From contig JAUQWM010000044.1 in the NCBI GenBank assembly GCA_030835125.1, positions 1-64,000 on the forward strand: a DNA stretch of 64,000 nt. Reading direction: 5' to 3'. Of the stretch, positions 1 to 6,296 are shown piece after piece. How positions within the stretch are numbered: the stretch's first letter is position 1; each line of letters starts with the position of its first letter. Under the pieces are notes generated by a model that did not search any database, was not told the origin of the DNA, and was given only the letters and a program-made list of their open reading frames with translations. The DNA comes from Gemmatimonadaceae bacterium (GTDB lineage: Bacteria > Gemmatimonadota > Gemmatimonadetes > Gemmatimonadales > Gemmatimonadaceae). A program made the translations under genes and the position numbers.

Positions 1-382
1 CCCGGTGGTCCATCAGGGAATGCGTCGCGCGGTCGAGGATCTCCAGTTCGGCGCGGGTGAGGACGATGCGGTCGAGGCCGTGGTAGGGCTTGTCGGTCGC
101 CGGTTCGTCGAGGAGTTCGAGGTAGGGCAGGTAGGCGCTGCGGGGGCGGAGCCGGTAGCCGGTCGCGGGCTCGTCCCCCGCCGCGTCAGGCAGCGGCACA
201 GCCTCGATGTCGACGCCGAGTGCGCGGAGTTCTTCCTTGTCGCGCTCGAACTTGCGCCGGCCGCTCTCGCCGTCCTCGTAGCCGGTGACTTGGGCGAAGA
301 TCCTCTCCCGCGTGACCGGGAACCGGTACTGGAGGAGGAAAGCGACGAGGTTGAGCCAGCGCGAGGTCTTGGTAGTGGTCAT
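1..382 (-). CDS. WYL-domain (PafB/PafC-like) transcriptional regulator, N-terminal part, cut by window edge
   Basis: The minus strand is open from an ATG at 382 to the window edge and encodes about 127 residues starting MTTTKTSRWLNL. Residues 5-55 form a winged-helix-like segment (LNLVAFLLQYRFPVTRERIF, then GYEDGESGRRKFERDKEELR), and a short strand region follows (GYRLRPRSAYLPYLEL). In PafB/PafC-type regulators this HTH plus RRxFERDKxELRxLG pattern precedes a ligand-binding WYL domain, which here would lie beyond the edge. Family knowledge: such proteins are DNA-binding regulators, often linked to DNA damage or to proteasome/nucleotide sensing. The start has only a weak upstream GGAT. The target is unknown and the C-terminal half cannot be checked. 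Confidence 0.8.
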   Translation of the reverse strand, partial: MTTTKTSRWLNLVAFLLQYRFPVTRERIFAQVTGYEDGESGRRKFERDKEELRALGVDIEAVPLPDAAGDEPATGYRLRPRSAYLPYLELLDEPATDKPYHGLDRIVLTRAELEILDRATHSLMDHR

Positions 383-473
383 GATGAGGATCCTGCAGCC
401 AATGTCGGCATCCCGCGCCCGGCGTCAATAGTGCCTGTGAGATGTGACACGAAGCCGAACGTGCACCGCCGGG

Positions 474-899
474 TCACGAATCACGAGTCACGAGTAGTAC
501 CTCAGCGCGCCGCACGATCGCGGTCAGGATTCCGCGATCAAATGCTCCTGACAGTGTACCTTCGGCGAAGCGCTCGCCCCTGATCAGCGCAGTGAGCAGC
601 CTCGCCAGTTGAACGCAACTTGCGGTCGCGATCACCTCCGGGTCCAGCAGCAACGATGCCTCGGCGGTCTCCTTCCAGGCTGGCCAGTCGAAGTCCTTCA
701 TCACCCACCCGGCGTCGTACGCCGCCTCCACGAATGCGCCGGCGGGTTCGCTCAATGCGACCCAGGGCATTGTGAGCTGGCCGGGCGCGATCTCCTCCAG
801 GCCGCGAGGCTCGCCGAAGACGAACCCTGGTCGCTCGAATACCTCCACGTACGATGCGAGCGTGGCCAGTCGCTCCTTCAAGTTGTCATCGTTTGTCAT
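474..899 (-). CDS. DUF6508-family protein
   Basis: The protein has 141 residues from the ATG at 899 (MTNDDNLKERLATLASYVEV). An upstream in-frame ATG at 971 would add a low-complexity Arg-rich stretch, so I prefer 899. The C-terminal half carries the pattern seen in DUF6508 proteins: a Leu-rich helix, then RFAEGTLSGAFDRGILTAIV. The function of DUF6508 is not known. There are no signal peptide or membrane segments, so it should be cytosolic. Its start overlaps the end of a short hydrophobic reading frame upstream by 14 nt, which would fit a two-gene operon if that frame is real. Confidence 0.72.
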   Translation of the reverse strand: MTNDDNLKERLATLASYVEVFERPGFVFGEPRGLEEIAPGQLTMPWVALSEPAGAFVEAAYDAGWVMKDFDWPAWKETAEASLLLDPEVIATASCVQLARLLTALIRGERFAEGTLSGAFDRGILTAIVRRAEVLLVTRDS

Positions 900-1062
900 G
901 GGGCACCGTATCGGTTCTTGCCGAAGACTCGCTCTGCGTGGCCGCGCGGCTGCGCAGCCACACCCGGGCAATCAGGACCAGACCCAGGAGGCCGGCTGCG
1001 AGCGACCACCACAGGTCCGGCTCCTGCGCGACAACTTGCGATGGATAGTGCTGGTTGAACAA
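886..1062 (-). CDS. possible small single-pass membrane protein
   Basis: This short minus-strand frame begins at a TTG at 1062 and gives 58 residues. It holds one clear hydrophobic helix (WWSLAAGLLGLVLIARVW) followed by RSR, which is the expected positive-inside side, and a polar tail. It overlaps the DUF6508 start by 14 nt. There is no ATG or GTG nearby and no convincing ribosome site. I recognise no family. The hydrophobic segment and the overlap are the only support. Confidence 0.3.
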   Translation of the reverse strand: MFNQHYPSQVVAQEPDLWWSLAAGLLGLVLIARVWLRSRAATQSESSARTDTVPHDKR

Positions 1063-1099
1063 AGGTGGTCGATGCTGGCACTGCCGGCGGGAAGGTCCG

Positions 1100-1219
1100 A
1101 TGATGGAGCAACGGTACGAACGGGGTGTGACAGTTCGTTTCCCCGAACTGGTGAGCACCGGCATCGCCGCCCTCTTTGGCATGGAGGATGCGCGACGCAA
1201 ATTGCAGGTCACTGAATGA
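1100..1219 (+). CDS. possible 39-residue small protein
   Basis: A short frame starts with two ATGs in tandem (1100 and 1103). GGAAGG lies 7 nt before the second. It encodes an amphipathic-looking peptide (MEQRYERGVTVRFPELV, then ALFGMEDARRKLQ). No family is recognised. It ends 41 nt before the start of the secreted protease gene and could be a leader or a chance frame. Confidence 0.22.
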   Translation: MMEQRYERGVTVRFPELVSTGIAALFGMEDARRKLQVTE

Positions 1220-1259
1220 ACAGGACTATTTGCCAATGTTGTTCGCAGGAATCCGGAGC

Positions 1260-2225
1260 ATGAATTCCGCACTGTGCCACGTGCGCCCTGTCATCGCGCG
1301 TCTTCTCCTGGCGCTCCTCGCCGCATGGCCTGTTGATGCGCTTGGCCAGTCCCACGACCCTGACAGTGCGCGCATCGTTACCGAGGACATCCCGCGATTC
1401 TGGCAGGCCTTTGACGCACGCGGGACACTCGGCACCGCCGCGGCATTCGACTCGCTCTACCTCAGGCCAGGCACGGCGGGGCTGCGGGACTGGACCCGAC
1501 TCCGCCTGAAGGACGCGGCCACGCTGGGTCAGACCGTGGACCGGGCCGCACGTTACTACGGCGCCGCGCGCGCGAGTACGCTCCGGGTGGCCGAGTTCAC
1601 GCCGGCCATCCGCGAGTCCTTCCGGAAGCTGGCCGGCCTCCATCCCGACGCGGTCTTTCCCGACGTGTACTTCCTCGTCGGTCGGCTCTCGTCAGGCGGT
1701 ACGACGTCGGACGCGGGGTTGCTCATCGGCGCCGAGATGTACGGCCGGACCGACTCGGCGTCGCTCGCCGGGCTGGGCGACTGGCTACGCGAAGTCCTTC
1801 GTCCGGTTGACGAATTGCCCGGCATCGTCGCCCATGAACTCGTGCACTACCAGCAACAGGTGCAGGGCGCTTCGCTGCTGGCGCAGTCGCTTCGCGAGGG
1901 GATTGCCGATTTTGTGGGCGAGAAGATCTCGGGGATGAACATCAACGCGCACGTCCACGCCTGGGTGTTTGCATCGCCCGAGCGGGAGCGCGAACTCTGG
2001 GCGGAGTTCCAGCCCAGGATGAATGGCGTGGACGGCACCGGCTGGTTCACGTCCACCGACCAGGCAAGGCGCCCCAAGGACCTCGGCTACTTCATGGGCT
2101 ATCGCATAGCGCAGTCGTTCTACGACCGCGCTGCCGACAAAGGCTCAGCGATCCGCGCGATCCTCGCCGTGCGCGACCCCGCAGCCTTCCTCAGCCAGAG
2201 TGGCTACCCGGAGAAGTGGATGTAA
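1260..2225 (+). CDS. exported gluzincin-like zinc metalloprotease (DUF2268-like)
   Basis: The protein has 321 residues from the ATG at 1260, with an AGGA 9 nt upstream. Residues 1-30 form a signal peptide (charged start, VIARLLLALLAAWP core, cleavage near ALGQ), so it should be periplasmic or secreted. The zinc motif HELVH is at H192-E193-H196, and about 16 residues later comes REGIADFVGE, whose Glu can serve as third ligand. This HExxH...EGxAD arrangement is that of gluzincin-type proteases, and the whole resembles predicted Zn-dependent proteases with DUF2268. In-frame ATGs at 1176 and 1236 would place extra residues before the signal peptide, so I rejected them. The substrate is unknown. 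Confidence 0.75.
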   Translation: MNSALCHVRPVIARLLLALLAAWPVDALGQSHDPDSARIVTEDIPRFWQAFDARGTLGTAAAFDSLYLRPGTAGLRDWTRLRLKDAATLGQTVDRAARYYGAARASTLRVAEFTPAIRESFRKLAGLHPDAVFPDVYFLVGRLSSGGTTSDAGLLIGAEMYGRTDSASLAGLGDWLREVLRPVDELPGIVAHELVHYQQQVQGASLLAQSLREGIADFVGEKISGMNINAHVHAWVFASPERERELWAEFQPRMNGVDGTGWFTSTDQARRPKDLGYFMGYRIAQSFYDRAADKGSAIRAILAVRDPAAFLSQSGYPEKWM

Positions 2226-2323
2226 GCCCCTGATTGCAGTAACGCAGAGGAGGAAGGGCAGGGTAGACTCCGTCCGCTCCTGCGATCTTCACTCCGCAAT
2301 CTGCAATCAGCACTCTGCACTTG

Positions 2324-2629
2324 TCAGCGTTTCCGCCCGCCCTTCCGGTTGTGGGTCATCGCGATCCCGACTGCCGCGCCGGTCGCGGCCACGGCCGCAG
2401 CACCGGCCGCCATCGCCATCACCTTCCTGCGCTTTTCTACGTCGCGACCGGTCACACGGTCAGCGAACTTCTCGACGATCTCCTTTGCGTCGGCGCCCTT
2501 GTCCTTCGCGACGTCGAGTGCCTTGGCGCCCTTCTCCTTCGCGGCGTCCAACCCGTCAGCAGCGGCGACCTTCGCGGTCTTGAGTGCCGTGGCGGCCTTC
2601 TCCCTGGCGACCTTCGTCATGTCTTTCAT
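2324..2629 (-). CDS. small Lys/Ala-rich amphipathic-helix protein with C-terminal membrane anchor
   Basis: The 101-residue protein starts at an ATG at 2629 with a strong purine-rich site (GGAGGGG) about 6 nt upstream. Residues 1-65 are Lys/Ala/Asp-rich with 11-residue-like periodicity (AAKEKGAKALDVAKDKGADA), as in LEA-like or apolipoprotein-like helices. Residues 70-92 are a hydrophobic segment (MAMAAGAAAVAATGAAVGIA), and the tail is basic (HNRKGGRKR). This suggests a membrane-anchored helical stress protein. No specific family is assigned, and function is inference from composition only. Confidence 0.6.
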   Translation of the reverse strand: MKDMTKVAREKAATALKTAKVAAADGLDAAKEKGAKALDVAKDKGADAKEIVEKFADRVTGRDVEKRRKVMAMAAGAAAVAATGAAVGIAMTHNRKGGRKR

Positions 2630-2901
2630 GGGAACCCCCTCCGTGTGGACGCGGCGCCGAACTGGTTCACCGCGCTGCCGGTCGGGGTATCGCGGCAGCA
2701 TGGTGCCGCAGACGTTCCCCCGCCTGAGTCAGGATAGGGACCAGGTGTGCTGCGCGTACTCAGCGTCCCTACCCGGACTTATCGGGGATCGCCTGACCTC
2801 ACGTTGTCGCATGGTCGCCAGGCGGGCGGTACCGTGCGCGGGGTTATCTCGCGACATTGGGACACGATTCACAACGCCTTTCTCGATCGGGGCTTCCGGC
2901 C

Positions 2902-3117
2902 ATGAAGATCGCGTACTACGAAGAGACGGATTCGCTCTACATCGACCTTTCGGCCGGTCCGAGTGTCGAGAGCCGGGAGGTGTCACCCGGCGTCGTGATC
3001 GACCTGGACGGCGATGGCAATATCACCGGGATCGATATCGACCATGCGAGCCGGCTGGACCTTGCCGAGGTTGCGCTCAGCGCGCTGCCCTTGGCGCGTG
3101 ACGGCGCACGAGCCTGA
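2902..3117 (+). CDS. DUF2283 family protein
   Basis: The 71-residue protein starts at ATG 2902 (MKIAYYEETDSLYIDLSAGP). The pattern Y-x-x-E-x-D-x-L-Y-I, then a REVSPGVVIDLD strand, then GxIxGIDI is the DUF2283 signature. DUF2283 proteins are small beta-rich proteins of unknown role that often sit beside DUF4258 or toxin-like genes. Here the nearest neighbour downstream is a repeat arm and a GxxExxY gene. An earlier in-frame ATG at 2857 adds 15 residues without the family pattern. Confidence 0.8.
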   Translation: MKIAYYEETDSLYIDLSAGPSVESREVSPGVVIDLDGDGNITGIDIDHASRLDLAEVALSALPLARDGARA

Positions 3118-3148
3118 GGACCAGCACCGGCTCCGTGCTCTGGCCCGG

Positions 3149-3197
3149 GAACTGCACGAACGCAGAGGACGCCGGGGGCGCCGAGGGGCGCCGAGGA
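3149..3197 (+). repeat. palindromic repeat family, arm A (forward arm)
   Basis: The sequence begins AACTGCACGAACGCAGAGG and continues with GCCG/GCCGAGG units. It is the same arm as at 3649 and lies 45 nt before the GxxExxY start. Together with the copy at 3649-3765 it brackets that gene. Confidence 0.85.
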
Positions 3198-3241
3198 CAG
3201 ATGTGACGCTGGCGTGACGGTGCCCCCGCACCGTTACCGAC

Positions 3242-3640
3242 ATGAAAACTGACGATCTCACCGGCGCAATCATTCGTGCCGCGCTCAGGGTCCATTCGCA
3301 ACTTGGTCCAGGTCTCCTCGAGAGTGTCTACAGTTCGTGCCTCACGCATGCGTTGCGAGGCTCGGGCTGCGACGTCGTCACCCAGGTTCCCGTGGCGATC
3401 CAGTTCGACGGCCACCGCATCGCGGCCGGGCTTCGACTCGATCTGCTGGTCAATCACCGTGTGATTGTCGAGGTGAAGGCCGTGGAGCACCTTGTCCCGC
3501 TCCATGCGGCGCAACTGCTGACGTACCTGCGACTCTCGGACTTGCCGGTCGGCCTGCTGCTCAACTTCAACGTTCGGCACATGCGGCAGGGCATCAAGCG
3601 CGTCGTCAACGGCTTTGATGCCGACTCCGATGCGACGTAA
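3242..3640 (+). CDS. GxxExxY protein (small PD-(D/E)XK-like putative nuclease)
   Basis: The 132-residue protein contains the family motif GLLESVY at G24-E27-Y30. A nuclease-type core follows: D67 in LRLDLLV and E77-V-K79 in VIVEVKAVE. A helix follows (LLTYLRLSDLPVGLLLNF), and the usual C-terminal IKRVVNG is present. E27, D67, E77 and K79 match the acidic/lysine set expected of PD-(D/E)XK folds. Family knowledge: GxxExxY proteins are short, occur in many copies in some genomes and have no proven function. Here the gene is tightly enclosed by two arms of a palindromic repeat family: one ends 45 nt before the start and one begins 9 nt after the stop. The gene looks intact. Confidence 0.88.
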   Translation: MKTDDLTGAIIRAALRVHSQLGPGLLESVYSSCLTHALRGSGCDVVTQVPVAIQFDGHRIAAGLRLDLLVNHRVIVEVKAVEHLVPLHAAQLLTYLRLSDLPVGLLLNFNVRHMRQGIKRVVNGFDADSDAT

Positions 3641-3648
3641 GCGGCCGA

Positions 3649-3800
3649 GAACTGCACGAACGCAGAGGACGCCGGGGTCGCCGAGGATCGCCGAGTACAT
3701 CCGCCCATGAAGTCCTCGGCGCCCCTCGGCGCCCTCTGCGTCCTCGGCGTTGTGCCTTTCGTTGTTTCGTCGGTCGAGCTACTGCGTTGTGCCTTTCGGG
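3649..3800. repeat. palindromic repeat family, copy B (two facing arms plus fragment)
   Basis: The forward arm 3649-3695 begins AACTGCACGAACGCAGAGG. The reverse arm 3712-3765 ends GCGTTGTGCCTTTCG. The arms are nearly complementary in their GAGGACGCC core and are separated by about 16 nt, so the element can fold into a long hairpin. A further fragment of the outer end (GCGTTGTGCCTTTCGG) lies at 3783-3799. The copy starts 9 nt after the GxxExxY stop. Confidence 0.85.
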
Positions 3801-3899
3801 ATCAGGCGTGATCAGTCGGTCTCTTGCGGATGGCCTGAACGGGGTGACGGCTGGGTGACGCCACCGCATCAATATGACGCACCCTCGAGCCCTCGTGCC

Positions 3900-3935
3900 T
3901 TGACATGTTGTGCACATGCACGACATGTTCTCCAC
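3900..3935 (+). promoter_or_regulatory. promoter/operator of the FitAB-type module
   Basis: A perfect -35 hexamer TTGACA at 3900-3905 is followed 17-18 nt later by a weak -10 (CATGTT near 3924-3929). The segment holds the palindrome TGTGCACA and several repeats of ACATG, which could be the RHS antitoxin's operator. The ATG at 3936 lies at the expected transcription start and there is no ribosome site, so the message may be leaderless (inference). Confidence 0.45.
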
Positions 3936-4166
3936 ATGTCCAAGATGATACAGCTTCGCAACGTTCCTGATGCCCTCCACAAGCGCCTGCGCGCCCGTGC
4001 CGCCTTGGCAGGCATGACCTTGTCCGACTATCTCCAGCAGGAACTGGAGCGGACGGCGGCTCAGTTGACGCCAAGCGAGTTACGCACGCGACTCGCCAGC
4101 CTGTCGCGGACGGACTTGCGCGAGCCGCCGGCGGACGCCGTTCGTGCCGAGCGAGACAGCCGGTGA
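3936..4166 (+). CDS. ribbon-helix-helix antitoxin (FitA/VapB-like)
   Basis: The 76-residue protein starts MSKMIQLRNVPDALHKRL. The N-terminal beta-strand MIQLRNVP and the two helices through GMTLSDYLQQEL are typical of Arc/MetJ-type FitA antitoxins, which bind their own promoter. The C-terminal tail (LRTRLASLSRTD, then ADAVRAERD) is the usual toxin-binding part. A start at 3945 is also possible. The stop codon overlaps the GTG start of the PIN toxin (GTGA), so the two are translationally coupled. Confidence 0.88.
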   Translation: MSKMIQLRNVPDALHKRLRARAALAGMTLSDYLQQELERTAAQLTPSELRTRLASLSRTDLREPPADAVRAERDSR

Positions 4167-4555
4167 TCGTCGTCGATGCGTCCGTCGTCATCGAGATCCT
4201 GCTGCAGACCAAGGACGGCGTCGTGATCGGCGGGCGGCTCCTGGACCGGCAGGAGCCGTTCCACGCACCTCACCTGATCGACGTCGAAGTGACGCAGGTG
4301 TTTCGCCGCTTCGTGCTCCGCGGCGAGTTGCATGCCGACCGCGCCCGACAGGCGCTCGATGTGCTCGCGGCGTTTCCGCTGAGGCGGTATGCACACGAGC
4401 CGCTGCTGGAGCGCATGTGGGCCCATCGTGAGAACCTGACAGCGTACGACGCCGCGTATGTTGCGCTGGCCGAAGGGTTGCGGGCGAAGCTGGTAACGCG
4501 CGACGCCCGCCTGGCGGCTGCGCCGGGACTGGGATACCTGATGGAGCTGGTGTGA
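4163..4555 (+). CDS. PIN-domain ribonuclease toxin (FitB/VapC-like)
   Basis: The 130-residue protein starts at GTG 4163, overlapping the antitoxin stop by 4 nt. PIN-domain acidic residues are all in place: D5 (VVDASVV), D40/E42 (HLIDVEVTQ), D96 (YDAAYVALAE) and D114 (LVTRDARL). VapC/FitB toxins cleave specific RNAs in a Mg-dependent manner and are held inactive by the paired antitoxin. The length is normal for the family and no defect is visible. The type II module is therefore probably functional. Confidence 0.92.
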   Translation: MIVVDASVVIEILLQTKDGVVIGGRLLDRQEPFHAPHLIDVEVTQVFRRFVLRGELHADRARQALDVLAAFPLRRYAHEPLLERMWAHRENLTAYDAAYVALAEGLRAKLVTRDARLAAAPGLGYLMELV

Positions 4556-4937
4556 ACGGCGCAGGTCGGTGTGCCTCTCGCAGTTGCCGAACTGCCGCGG
4601 TTCACATTGCATTTCCTCGGCGCTCCTCGGCGGCCCCGGCGTCCCCTGCGTTGTGCCTTTTGCTGGTGCGCGGGTTGCGTCACCGAAGAGCCGAGTCGAA
4701 GAACTCCCCGCATCGCGTCCCCCATCAGATTCACTGGCGCCCACCGGTGCATGGGAGACACTGAGTTGACTGGTCGAAGTGGCTCGCCGGGGGCAGCGCT
4801 GACGCGTCGTCGCAGGTGATTGGGGTCCCCCACCCCATTGCCCTTCCTCGGCGACCCTCGGCGACCCCGGCGTCCTCTGCGTTGTGCATTTCGTTCGTTC
4901 AAGCCGTCAAGGGTGACCGAGTTCTGGCGTCGGCCAA
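4556..4937. repeat. gene-free stretch with two solitary repeat arms (C and D)
   Basis: This stretch between the two toxin-antitoxin modules holds no credible gene. It carries two reverse arms of the palindromic family. Arm C at 4614-4664 ends CTGCGTTGTGCCTTTTG and arm D at 4844-4900 ends CTGCGTTGTGCATTTCG. Neither has a facing forward arm. Arg/Ser/Ala-rich reading frames here are translations of the repeats. Confidence 0.75.
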
Positions 4938-5237
4938 TCAGCGTGCCACTGGAACCGCGCGAAGGCGGAGACCCAACGCGTGGATGACCCGCATCACGGT
5001 GGCGAATTCCGGGTTGCCTCCGGGCGACAGCGCCTTGTACAAGCTCTCGCGTCCAAGGCCGGCCTTTTTTGCAACAGTGGTCATTCCACGCGCTCGCGCG
5101 ACGTCGCCGAGCGCCGCTGCGATGAGGGCGGGGTCACCCTCTTCGAGGGCGGCCTGAAGGTAGGCGATGACCTCGGCGTCATTCGTGAGGTATCGCGCCG
5201 GATCCCAGACGCGCGTCCTTGTTGGCTTACGTGGCAT
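4938..5237 (-). CDS. HigA-type antidote protein of addiction module
   Basis: The 99-residue protein starts MPRKPTRTRVWDPARYL (ATG at 5237). A phage-repressor-like HTH covers roughly residues 45-95 (VARARGMTTVAKKAGLG, then SLYKALSPGGNPEFATVMRV), the classic pattern of the addiction-module antidote family linked to HigB-type toxins. It lies 10 nt downstream of the toxin gene; toxin-first order is normal for HigBA. Extension to the ATG at 5330 would overlap the toxin without family similarity. It is expected to bind the promoter ahead of the toxin gene. Confidence 0.88.
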   Translation of the reverse strand: MPRKPTRTRVWDPARYLTNDAEVIAYLQAALEEGDPALIAAALGDVARARGMTTVAKKAGLGRESLYKALSPGGNPEFATVMRVIHALGLRLRAVPVAR

Positions 5238-5247
5238 GGCGCTTTGG

Positions 5248-5538
5248 TCAAAGGGTCCTGGCCAGGTCGAGCGCATCCCGGATGTCGCGTTTCTGTGTGT
5301 GCTTGTCGCCACCTGCGAGCAGGATGACAACGGATTGCGTTCTCATCGTGTAGTAGACGCGGTACCCTGGTCCGTAATCGATGCGCAATTCCGAGACGCC
5401 TTCGCCGATCGGCGCGACGTCGCCGGGGTTCCCGAGTGAGAGCCGCCGAAGCCTGATGAGGATTCGCCGCTGCGCTTCCGAATCGCGGAGATTCTCGAAC
5501 CAGGTCGAATAGCGTTCAGTTTCTCTGACCTCCAGCAA
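5248..5538 (-). CDS. RelE/HigB-type toxin
   Basis: The 96-residue protein begins at TTG 5538 (read MLEVRETERYSTWFENL). The pattern EVRxTxxYxxWxxxL, then RIxxRxxRLxxGNPGD, then GVSELRIDYGPGYRVYYT and VVILLAGGDKHTQKRDI is that of the HigB/RelE-like killer family, which cleaves mRNA at the ribosome. The alignment of the N-terminus with the family supports the TTG start, although GGAGG lies inside the first codons and cannot act upstream. The gene is directly followed by its HTH antidote gene. Confidence 0.88.
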   Translation of the reverse strand: MLEVRETERYSTWFENLRDSEAQRRILIRLRRLSLGNPGDVAPIGEGVSELRIDYGPGYRVYYTMRTQSVVILLAGGDKHTQKRDIRDALDLARTL

Positions 5539-5566
5539 GTGTATCCTATGGGATATACGTTGTCAA
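5538..5566 (-). promoter_or_regulatory. sigma70-type promoter and operator of the HigBA-type module
   Basis: On the minus strand there is TTGACA (5566-5561), a 17-nt spacer and TACACT (5543-5538). The spacer and -10 contain an inverted repeat (GTATATCC then GGATAC), a plausible HigA operator. The -10 box overlaps the TTG start codon of the toxin, which leaves the transcription start inside the first codons. This conflict is discussed in the findings. Confidence 0.6.
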
Positions 5567-5664
5567 CGGTGGTCCTCCCTGGGGACAGGGGGCGCTTGGT
5601 GACAACGTGATGCTCGGGTTCGCGGCGGTTACATGGCCGCGCAGAGTCGCTTGGCTTTCCGCTC

Positions 5665-6186
5665 ATGACCGGCATGATGACGTGGAGCGAGGGGGCGGTC
5701 GAAGAATGGCACCAGTGCTTTCGGATCCTCACTGAAATCGTGTCGCACTTTGCGAGCCAGGAAGGGCGGGCGAGAGTCGAGCTGGGATCGGCGCGAGGAT
5801 TCCTCGTCCACCCCGGGCGCGGATGTGAACCGGCATCCATCGGGTTGTTGAAGTGCACGGCAAACGCAGAAGGCAACCACGAGTGGTTCTGGTATTGCAG
5901 GTGCAAGACACAATTCGCGTCAGTCTTCGGCGACGAGTATTTCCTGGAGTGCCACGAGAGGATGGTCGCACTGCTTGACGACGCGATTGCCTTGGGAATC
6001 AACGTTATCGTGCGCGACGAGACCGGCTACTGGCCGTCACGAGATCGCGACGCCACCTTGGGCGAAGTGAAGAAGATGAATCGGATCATCGCGCGGTTCG
6101 CTGGTGCCTTCAGTGACCGGGTGAGTGGGGTAGGGTCACCGATCTTCGATCATCCCGACTTCGAACGGCTCGAGTCAGAACAGTAG
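5665..6186 (+). CDS. hypothetical protein
   Basis: The 173-residue cytosolic-looking protein begins at ATG 5665; ATGs at 5674 or 5677 are alternatives. It has ordinary amino-acid composition, with several Cys and Trp residues around the middle (EWFWYCRCKTQF) and an acidic-basic C-terminal helix (GEVKKMNRIIARFAGAF). I recognise no domain. It stands alone between the HigBA-type module and the HEAT-cyclophilin gene. Composition and frame length suggest it is real. Confidence 0.55.
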   Translation: MTGMMTWSEGAVEEWHQCFRILTEIVSHFASQEGRARVELGSARGFLVHPGRGCEPASIGLLKCTANAEGNHEWFWYCRCKTQFASVFGDEYFLECHERMVALLDDAIALGINVIVRDETGYWPSRDRDATLGEVKKMNRIIARFAGAFSDRVSGVGSPIFDHPDFERLESEQ

Positions 6187-6296
6187 GGTGGTTCGTGGGG
6201 TCAGGTTGCGACCCGTGCCTGTTCGTACAGGTACCCCGGGGCAATGTCCGCACCGTTCGGCCACACGAGCTTGACCAGCACCGTACCTTCTCACGG

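Noticed and set aside
4270-4902. Proteins rich in RRGRRGRRG and NAEDAEDA strings
   Set aside because: These are translations of the palindromic repeat arms. The same strings appear at every arm, in several frames.
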